A stretch of DNA of 64,000 bases. It comes from Candidatus Pantoea deserta. GTDB taxonomy: Bacteria; Pseudomonadota; Gammaproteobacteria; Enterobacterales; Enterobacteriaceae. Numbering within the stretch: the first letter of the stretch is position 1; each line of letters opens with the position of its first letter. The position numbers were made by a program, and so were the translations under genes. The notes under the pieces are model-generated. The model saw only the letters and a program-made list of their open reading frames with translations, was not told the origin of the DNA and did not search any database. Below, piece after piece: positions 58,055-64,000 of this stretch. The stretch is from NCBI RefSeq assembly GCF_003813865.1, contig NZ_RMVG01000005.1, positions 62,001-126,000 of the forward strand, written 5' to 3'.

Positions 58055-59995
58055 ATGGGCACAATCAGAATGACCACTGCGCAGGCGCTGGTTAAGTTTC
58101 TTGATAATCAATACATCAACGTCGATGGCGTGGAAACAAAGTTTGTGAAAGGCCTGTTCGCGATTTTTGGTCACGGCAACGTGCTGGGGCTGGGACAGGC
58201 GCTGGAGCAGGACAGCGGCGATCTGATTGTGCATCAGGGCCGCAACGAACAGGGCATGGCGCACGCCGCGATGGGCTTCGCTAAGCAGTCTCTGCGCCGC
58301 CAGATTATCGCCTGTAGCTCGTCGGTGGGTCCGGGAGCGGCCAATATGATTACCGCCGCGGCCACGGCCACCGCGAACCGTATTCCTCTGCTGCTGCTGC
58401 CGGGCGACGTTTTCGCCACGCGCCAGCCCGATCCGGTGTTGCAGCAGATTGAGCAGAGCTACGATCTCAGCATCAGCACTAACGACGCTTTCCGCGCGGT
58501 AAGCAAATACTGGGATCGCGTCAGCCGTCCCGAACAGCTGATGAGCGCCTGCATCAATGCGCTGCGCGTGCTCACCGATCCCGCCGAGACCGGCGCCGTC
58601 ACCCTTGCGCTGCCGCAGGACGTGCAGGGCGAAGCCTGGGATTTCCCAGACTACTTTTTCCAGAAGCGCGTGCACCGTCTTGACCGTCGTCTGCCCACCG
58701 CCGCGCAGCTGGAGGATGCGCTGTCGCTGATTACCCGCAAGCGTAAGCCTCTGATTGTGCTGGGCGGCGGCGTAAAATATTCCGAAGCGGGCGAGGCGCT
58801 GCGTCAGTTCGCCGAGCGCTACCAGATCCCCTTCGCTGAAACCCAGGCAGGAAAAGGCACCCTTGTTTCCGACCACCCGCTGAACGTGGGCGGCGTAGGC
58901 GAAACCGGCTGTCTGGCCGCCAACCTGCTGGCGAAAGAGGCGGATCTGGTGATTGGCGTCGGCACGCGCTACACCGACTTCACCACCGCCTCAAAATGGA
59001 TTTTCCAGCATCCGGACGTCAGCTTCCTGAACGTCAACGTCAGCAATTTCGACAGCTATAAGCTCGACGGCGTGCAGCTGCTGGCCGACGCGCGCGAAGC
59101 GCTTACCGCGCTGGAAGCCGGACTGGCCGATAAGTCCTACAGCAACGACTGGGGCAGTCAGATTGAGCAGGCGCAGAGCAAGCTGCTGAAAGAGACACAG
59201 CGCGTCTATCAGGTGGAATACAGCGGCGAAGGTTTTATCCCTGAAATCGCTGACCATATCGACCGCGATGCGGTATTTGCCGAGTTCAATCGTCTTACCC
59301 AGTCAGTGCTCACGCAGAGCCGCGTGCTCGGCACGCTAAATGAGCAGCTCCCAAAGGATGCGGTGATTGTGGCGGCAGCGGGCAGTCTGCCGGGCGATCT
59401 TCAGCGCGTCTGGCGCACCCGCGACTACAACTCGTATCACGTTGAGTACGGCTACTCCTGCATGGGCTATGAGGTAAACGCCGCGCTGGGGGCGAAGCTG
59501 GCGCAGCCCCATCGCGAGGTCTATGCGCTGCTGGGCGACGGCTCTTTTATGATGCTGCACTCCGAGCTGGTCACCTCTATTCAGGAGCGCGCCAAGATCA
59601 ACGTGGTGCTGTTCGACAACATGACCAACGGCTGCATTAACAATCTGCAAATGGAACACGGCATGGACAGCTTCAGCACCGAATTTCGCTTCCGCAATCC
59701 GGAAGGCGGCAAGCTGGACGGCGGCTTTGTGCCGGTAGATTTCGCCGCCATCGCCGCGGGCTACGGCTGCAAAACCTGGCGCGTTACCACGCTGGAGCAG
59801 CTGAAGACCGCGCTGGAAGAGGCGCGCCACTCGCCGGTTTCGACGCTTATCGATATCAAGGTGCTGCCGAAAACGATGGTGCACAAATATTTCAGCTGGT
59901 GGCACGTCGGCGTGGCGCAGGCCTCGGATTCTGAACGCACCCAGGCGGTGGCGGACAAGCTTAACGCCCATCTCGACCAGGCGCGTAAATACTGA
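58055..59995 (+). CDS. iolD: 3D-(3,5/4)-trihydroxycyclohexane-1,2-dione hydrolase
   Basis: 646-residue thiamine-diphosphate enzyme that opens the ring of the diketo-inositol intermediate to 5-deoxyglucuronate. N-terminal pyrimidine-binding domain ([32 protein letters not shown]), central domain, and C-terminal diphosphate-binding motif [16 protein letters not shown]. Third step of inositol catabolism. First gene of iolD-iolG-iolE. Confidence 0.96.
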   Translation: MGTIRMTTAQALVKFLDNQYINVDGVETKFVKGLFAIFGHGNVLGLGQALEQDSGDLIVHQGRNEQGMAHAAMGFAKQSLRRQIIACSSSVGPGAANMITAAATATANRIPLLLLPGDVFATRQPDPVLQQIEQSYDLSISTNDAFRAVSKYWDRVSRPEQLMSACINALRVLTDPAETGAVTLALPQDVQGEAWDFPDYFFQKRVHRLDRRLPTAAQLEDALSLITRKRKPLIVLGGGVKYSEAGEALRQFAERYQIPFAETQAGKGTLVSDHPLNVGGVGETGCLAANLLAKEADLVIGVGTRYTDFTTASKWIFQHPDVSFLNVNVSNFDSYKLDGVQLLADAREALTALEAGLADKSYSNDWGSQIEQAQSKLLKETQRVYQVEYSGEGFIPEIADHIDRDAVFAEFNRLTQSVLTQSRVLGTLNEQLPKDAVIVAAAGSLPGDLQRVWRTRDYNSYHVEYGYSCMGYEVNAALGAKLAQPHREVYALLGDGSFMMLHSELVTSIQERAKINVVLFDNMTNGCINNLQMEHGMDSFSTEFRFRNPEGGKLDGGFVPVDFAAIAAGYGCKTWRVTTLEQLKTALEEARHSPVSTLIDIKVLPKTMVHKYFSWWHVGVAQASDSERTQAVADKLNAHLDQARKY

Positions 59996-60000
59996 TTTCC

Positions 60001-60023
60001 GGCCGGGAAATCCGGCCCTTTTT
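60001..60023 (+). terminator. Terminator-like hairpin between iolD and iolG
   Basis: Stem GGCCGG / CCGGCC with a 5-base loop followed by CTTTTT. An alternative hairpin GATTTCC / GGAAATC (59994-60012) starts within the iolD stop region and cannot form at the same time. Possible partial terminator. Confidence 0.55.
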
Positions 60024-60052
60024 CTCTCGATACGAACCCTACAGGTGTAATT

Positions 60053-61069
60053 ATGACTCTGAAACTTGGCGTTATCGGTGCTGGCGCAATCGGCCAGGAA
60101 CACATTCGTCGCTGCAATAACGTTTTGCAGGGGGCGAAAGTGGTGGCGGTGTCGGACATCAACGTTGACGGCGCGCGCGCCGCGCTACAGCGCCTGAATA
60201 TTCAGGCAGAGGTTTACGCCGACGGCCATCAGGTGATCCAGTCGCCGGAAGTCGACGCAATCCTGGTAACCTCATGGGACCCTACCCATGAAGAATTTAC
60301 GCTGGCGGCGATTGCCGCCGGTAAGCCGGTGTTCTGTGAAAAACCGCTGGCGATGAGCGCCGAAGGCTGCCGCCGCGTGGTCGACGCCGAAATCAAACAC
60401 GGCAAGCGCCTGGTGCAGGTCGGCTTTATGCGTCCCTACGACGCAGGCTACCGCGCCCTGAAAAAAGTGATCACCGACGGGGGCATTGGCGAGCCGCTGA
60501 TGCTGCACTGCGCGCATCGCAATCCCGCCGTGCCGGAAAGCTACACCACCGATATGGCGATTACCAGTACGCTGATTCACGAGCTGGACGTGCTGCGCTG
60601 GCTAACCAACGACGACTATAAGAGCGTGCAGGTGGTGTTTCCTCGCGTGACGTCAAAATCCCATGCGCGCCTGAAAGATCCGCAAATCGTGCTGTTTGAA
60701 ACGCAAAAAGGGATGCGCATCGACGTCGAAATCTTCGTTAACTGCGCCTACGGCTATGACATTCAGTGCGAGGTGGTGGGTGAAACCGGTATCGCTAAGC
60801 TGCCTGAACCCGCCTCGGTGCAGCTGCGCAGCGAAGCTAAACTCTCAACCACCATTCTGACCGACTGGAAAGATCGTTTTATCGAGGCCTACGACATCGA
60901 GCTACAGGCCTTTATCAACGATGTGAAAGCCGGCGAGCTGACCGGGCCGTCAGCCTGGGACGGCTTTGCCGCCTCCGTGGCCGCCGATGCCTGCCTGAAA
61001 GCGCAGCAGAGCGGCGCGATCGAGCCAGTCGAGATGCCGCCGCGTCCGACGTTTTACGACAAGAAATAA
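60053..61069 (+). CDS. iolG: Inositol 2-dehydrogenase
   Basis: 338-residue NAD-dependent Gfo/Idh/MocA enzyme that oxidises myo-inositol to scyllo-inosose. Nucleotide-binding [15 protein letters not shown]; the catalytic lysine lies in CEKPLAMS; the C-terminal domain contains [13 protein letters not shown]. First step of inositol breakdown. It follows iolD by 57 bases that hold a terminator-like hairpin. Confidence 0.95.
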   Translation: MTLKLGVIGAGAIGQEHIRRCNNVLQGAKVVAVSDINVDGARAALQRLNIQAEVYADGHQVIQSPEVDAILVTSWDPTHEEFTLAAIAAGKPVFCEKPLAMSAEGCRRVVDAEIKHGKRLVQVGFMRPYDAGYRALKKVITDGGIGEPLMLHCAHRNPAVPESYTTDMAITSTLIHELDVLRWLTNDDYKSVQVVFPRVTSKSHARLKDPQIVLFETQKGMRIDVEIFVNCAYGYDIQCEVVGETGIAKLPEPASVQLRSEAKLSTTILTDWKDRFIEAYDIELQAFINDVKAGELTGPSAWDGFAASVAADACLKAQQSGAIEPVEMPPRPTFYDKK

Positions 61070-61119
61070 GCCTTTCCTTGCGGGCGGCCGCCGCCGCCCC
61101 GACCTGTCGGGACTAAAAC

Positions 61120-62016
61120 ATGAACAAACAGAACGTAAAACTGGCCATCGCGCCGATTGGCTGGACCAACGACGATATGCCGGAGCTGGGCAAAGAGAAC
61201 ACCTTTCAGCAGACCGTCAGCGAGATGGCGCTGGCAGGCTTTACCGGCAGCGAAGTCGGCAGCAAATACCCGCGCGATCCGGCGATTCTGAAACCGATGC
61301 TGGATATTCGCGGCATTGAGATCTGCAACGCCTGGTTCAGCACCTTTTTCGCCAACGGCGACAAGGCAAAAACCATTGACGAATTTGTCAACCATATGAA
61401 CTTCCTGCACGCCATGGGCGCGCGCGTTATTGGCTGTTCCGAACAGAGCAAAAGCATTCAGGGCACCACTCTGCCGGTGCTGGAGCAGAAGCCGATCTTC
61501 AGCGATGAAGAGTGGCGTCTGACGGCTGAAGGCTATAACGAGCTGGCGGAGATTGCGGCGGAAAAAGGAATGCGCGTCACCCTGCATCACCATATGGGCA
61601 CCGGTATTCAGACCGTAGAAGAGATTGACCGCTTTATGGCGCTGACCAACGACAATGTCGGCCTGCTCTATGACACAGGCCATATCTACTACTCTGAAGG
61701 GTCGCAGCAGGCGATGCTGGATGTTCTGCAAAAGTATCTGCCGCGCATCTTCCATGTGCATCTGAAAGATGTGCGTGACGAGGTAGTGGCGCAGGTACGC
61801 GAGCAGCATCTGTGCTTTCTTGACGGCGTCAAAAAAGGCACCTTCACCGTGCCGGGCGATGGCGTAATTGACTTCAGACCTGTGTTTAAGATTCTGGACG
61901 ACTATGGCTACCAGGGCTGGATGGTGGTTGAAGCGGAGCAGGATCCGGCGCTGGCGAATCCATTCGAATATGCGGTGAAGGCGCGTAAATATATTCGTGA
62001 TAACGCAGGGCTGTAA
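61120..62016 (+). CDS. iolE: Inosose dehydratase IolE
   Basis: 298-residue TIM-barrel enzyme of the sugar isomerase/AP endonuclease 2 superfamily that dehydrates scyllo-inosose. Typical parts: [14 protein letters not shown] at the N-terminus, [25 protein letters not shown] and HVHLKDVR, giving the metal ligands. Second step of the pathway; 50 bases after iolG. Confidence 0.96.
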   Translation: MNKQNVKLAIAPIGWTNDDMPELGKENTFQQTVSEMALAGFTGSEVGSKYPRDPAILKPMLDIRGIEICNAWFSTFFANGDKAKTIDEFVNHMNFLHAMGARVIGCSEQSKSIQGTTLPVLEQKPIFSDEEWRLTAEGYNELAEIAAEKGMRVTLHHHMGTGIQTVEEIDRFMALTNDNVGLLYDTGHIYYSEGSQQAMLDVLQKYLPRIFHVHLKDVRDEVVAQVREQHLCFLDGVKKGTFTVPGDGVIDFRPVFKILDDYGYQGWMVVEAEQDPALANPFEYAVKARKYIRDNAGL

Positions 62017-62034
62017 GCGCCCTTGCCGTCTCTG

Positions 62035-62061
62035 TCCTGCGCGACCTCAGCGCGCGCAGGA
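62035..62061 (+). terminator. Hairpin after iolE
   Basis: 9-bp stem TCCTGCGCG / CGCGCAGGA with a 9-base loop shortly after the iolE stop; no T run directly after, so it may be a 3'-end stabiliser. Confidence 0.45.
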
Positions 62062-62141
62062 TCGTTCACATCGCTTTATCTCTGGGTTTCACCTCTTTTT
62101 CCCCCACATTCCCTGCATAATGTGAGGTAATTCATAAACCC

Positions 62142-62188
62142 ATGAAATAAAGCCCACGATGGGCGCAAACGAATGAAATTTTCCATTC
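62142..62188 (+). promoter_or_regulatory. Candidate operators upstream of the RpiR-family gene
   Basis: ATGAAAT occurs at 62142-62148 and 62173-62179; the latter is part of the dyad GAATG-N8-CATTC (62171-62188). The same heptamer recurs three times in the iolC/iolD control region, suggesting binding by the regulator encoded just downstream. Confidence 0.45.
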
Positions 62189-62245
62189 ATCTGGTACTAT
62201 AGCGCTCATTATCCAGCCATAATTCCTTTTTAACGGGCCGAAGTA

Positions 62246-63088
62246 ATGACCAATAATAACCCGACTCAACTTTCCCTGTTACAGGATGATATTCGTCGCC
62301 GTTACGAAACGCTGAGCAAGCGCCTGAAACAGGTGGCTCGTTATATCCTTGATAACAGCAACAGCATTGCCTTCGATACCGTGGCCTCTATCGCCGCACA
62401 GGCTGATGTCCCGCCATCAACACTTATTCGCTTTGCTAACGCCTTCGGCTTCAGCGGCTTTAACGAGATGAAACAGGTCTTTCGCCAGCATTTGATGGAA
62501 GAGACGGTGAACTATACCGAGCGTGCGCGCCTGTTCCGCCAGACCGCGACGGATGACGCGGCGACGTCGCCGGAAAGCCCGATGGAGATCCTGAACGTCT
62601 TTACTATGGTGAATAGCCAGGCCTTACAGCAGCTGGCGATGCAGGTGAATCCCGACCAGCTTAATAAAGCCGTGCAGCTGCTGAACGACGCCGAGAACAT
62701 CTATGTTATCGGCCTGCGCCGCTCGTTCAGCGTCGCCTCCTATCTGGTCTATGCGCTGCGTCATCTTGAGCGCCGCGCTTTCCTGATCGACGGCCTGGGC
62801 GGTATGTTTACCGAGCAGCTCAGCCTGGTAAACCCCAAAGACGTGGTGATCGCCATCAGCTATTCGCCTTACGCGCGCGAAGCGGTGGAGCTGGTCGAGA
62901 TGGGCGCGAAACGCGGCGCGCATCAGATTGCTATTACCGACAGCCAGGTCAGCCCGCTGGCGGCGTTCAGCGACGTCTGCTTTGTGGTGCGGGAAGCGCA
63001 GGTTGACGGCTTCCGCTCGCAGGTCGCGTCTCTCTGTCTGGCGCAGACGCTGGCGGTGTCGCTGGCGTTGAACAACGCTAATGCTTAA
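62246..63088 (+). CDS. iolR: RpiR-family transcriptional regulator of inositol genes (IolR-like)
   Basis: 280 residues: N-terminal RpiR helix-turn-helix domain (about 1-77, with IAAQADVPPSTLIRFANAFG) and C-terminal SIS domain (about 130-265, with VIGLRRSFSVASYLVYALRH) that usually binds a sugar phosphate. In Salmonella and rhizobia an RpiR-type IolR represses the iol genes and is relieved by an inositol intermediate. Its place inside the cluster supports this role here. The symbol rests on synteny. Confidence 0.85.
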   Translation: MTNNNPTQLSLLQDDIRRRYETLSKRLKQVARYILDNSNSIAFDTVASIAAQADVPPSTLIRFANAFGFSGFNEMKQVFRQHLMEETVNYTERARLFRQTATDDAATSPESPMEILNVFTMVNSQALQQLAMQVNPDQLNKAVQLLNDAENIYVIGLRRSFSVASYLVYALRHLERRAFLIDGLGGMFTEQLSLVNPKDVVIAISYSPYAREAVELVEMGAKRGAHQIAITDSQVSPLAAFSDVCFVVREAQVDGFRSQVASLCLAQTLAVSLALNNANA

Positions 63089-63105
63089 CTTCCGCTTGTG
63101 ACAGT

Positions 63106-63135
63106 AAAAAGGGCAATCAATGGATTGCCCTTTTT
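63106..63135. terminator. Bidirectional terminator between regulator gene and iolB
   Basis: Perfect stem GGGCAATC / GATTGCCC with an AATG loop, flanked by five A before and five T after, so it works on both strands for the convergent genes. Confidence 0.93.
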
Positions 63136-63156
63136 CGTCTCTGCCCGCCGCCTCTG

Positions 63157-63972
63157 CTAAGCGCGCGGGTAGCTGTCGCTGTTAACCCAGGCGTGATCTT
63201 TCTCCCAGGTAAATTTCCACAGGCGCACCGGACCAGCCATCACGTTCAGGTAGTAGTTGTTGTAACCGGCAATGGTCGCTACCGGGTGGTAGCCGCGCGG
63301 CACCATCACGACATCGCGGTTGTAAGGAGCCATACATTCATCCAGCGAGCGGTCGTCGGTATAGACGCGCTGCATGGCAAAGCCCTGTTCAGGATCGAAA
63401 CGGTGATAGTAGGTCTCTTCCAGATAAGTCTCTGCGTCGCTGTTTTCCTGATCGTGCTTGTGGCTGGGATAAGAGCTGGTATCGCCTTCACTGGTATAGA
63501 CCTCAACCACCAGCAAGCTGTCAGCCGGCTTATCGTCCGGCAGAATATTGTGCACCAGCCGCTGATTGCGTCCTTTGCCGCGATGCTCAACGCCAACGTC
63601 GGCCGGGGCGATCAGGCGCGCAGGCAAATTACCCTGACCCGGCGCATTGCATACCGCCAGCTCCAGATCGCTGTCGGCGGTCACTTCGACTTCGTCGTTG
63701 TGCGGCACATAGACAGAGTAAGGCGGTACGCGCTCGAACGGCGACATGCGATTACCAATGCCGGGAAACTCCGCGTGACGCGTTTTTACCGACGCCAGTC
63801 CCGCGACCAGCACCAGGCAAAGCTCTTTATCACCGCTGCTCAGCCGCAGCGTTTCCCCTTTTTTCAGCAGATAGGCGTCAAAGCCCACATAGCGCCAGCC
63901 CGCGCTTTCCGGCGTCACATGCTGGATACGGCCGTTGCCGTCCGGCTGCTGTGCTTTTGAAAGAAAAGACAT
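63157..63972 (-). CDS. iolB: 5-deoxy-glucuronate isomerase IolB
   Basis: 271-residue bicupin enzyme that converts 5-deoxy-glucuronate to 5-dehydro-2-deoxygluconate, the IolC substrate. The start at 63972 is preceded by GAGGAG; a GTG two codons upstream is possible. Motifs SYPSHKHDQ, ETYYHRFDPEQGFAMQRVYT and PRGYHPVATIAGYNNYYLN supply the metal-binding His and Glu residues. It converges with the regulator gene; the pathway may continue beyond the window edge. Confidence 0.95.
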   Translation of the reverse strand: MSFLSKAQQPDGNGRIQHVTPESAGWRYVGFDAYLLKKGETLRLSSGDKELCLVLVAGLASVKTRHAEFPGIGNRMSPFERVPPYSVYVPHNDEVEVTADSDLELAVCNAPGQGNLPARLIAPADVGVEHRGKGRNQRLVHNILPDDKPADSLLVVEVYTSEGDTSSYPSHKHDQENSDAETYLEETYYHRFDPEQGFAMQRVYTDDRSLDECMAPYNRDVVMVPRGYHPVATIAGYNNYYLNVMAGPVRLWKFTWEKDHAWVNSDSYPRA

Positions 63973-64000
63973 CCTCACTCCTCTTTTTAGCCTGCAAACA

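Overview
This window is a chromosomal segment of a GC-rich member of the Enterobacterales, most likely the family Erwiniaceae (a Pantoea or Mixta relative). Gene order follows the greB to dcrB region of the Escherichia coli chromosome almost gene by gene. Proteins are close to their E. coli counterparts, GC is visibly high, and intergenic repeats of the Pantoea/Erwinia kind are present. The genus is an inference from gene content; no rRNA or tRNA gene lies in the window.

Layout. 1-7.3 kb: end of greB, tex, a GH13_18 sugar phosphorylase, a small DUF1471 protein, bioH, gntX and nfuA behind an IscR type 1 site. 7.3-13.3 kb: malQ alone, without malP or malT, then glpR-glpG-glpE divergent from glpD, with two GlpR operators and a CRP-like site between. 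13.35-14.2 kb: a gene-free island of inverted repeats and hairpins between the convergent glpD and glgP. 14.2-23.6 kb: the glycogen operon glgBXCAP on the minus strand. 24-30.6 kb: asd, yhgN, a Tat-type periplasmic beta-carbonic anhydrase, gntU-gntK-gntR and yhhW. 30.7 kb: the small RNA gene ryhB with a Fur-box promoter. 31-38.6 kb: yhhY, ggt, yhhA and the Pho-box-controlled ugpBAECQ operon. 38.8-39.1 kb: two direct copies of an intergenic repeat. 39-44 kb: livKHMGF with a single binding protein. 44.3-49.8 kb: panM, rpoH, ftsX-ftsE-ftsY and rsmD. 49.8-55.4 kb: yhhL, yhhM, yhhN, zntA with its ZntR promoter, tusA, yhhQ and dcrB. 55.6-64 kb: a myo-inositol catabolic cluster (iolC-DUF2090 fusion, iolD, iolG, iolE, an RpiR-type regulator, iolB).

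How it works together. Much of the window handles carbon storage and sugar or polyol use: glycogen synthesis and turnover, maltodextrin transfer, glycerol-3-phosphate uptake and oxidation (ugp, glpD), gluconate uptake, and inositol breakdown. Housekeeping blocks for cell division and SRP targeting (ftsYEX), heat shock (rpoH), transcription rescue (greB, tex) and Fe-S cluster delivery (nfuA) sit among them. Compared with the E. coli order (known to me, not computed), feoABC, gntT-malPT-rtc, yhhX, livJ and the nik region are absent from their usual positions. The phosphorylase, carbonic anhydrase and inositol cluster occupy such junctions.

No phage, insertion sequence, CRISPR array or toxin-antitoxin system was seen. 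The least explained material is the repeat island between glpD and glgP, the repeat pair upstream of ugpB, a recurring ATGAAAT motif in the two inositol control regions, and several leader or intergenic hairpins.
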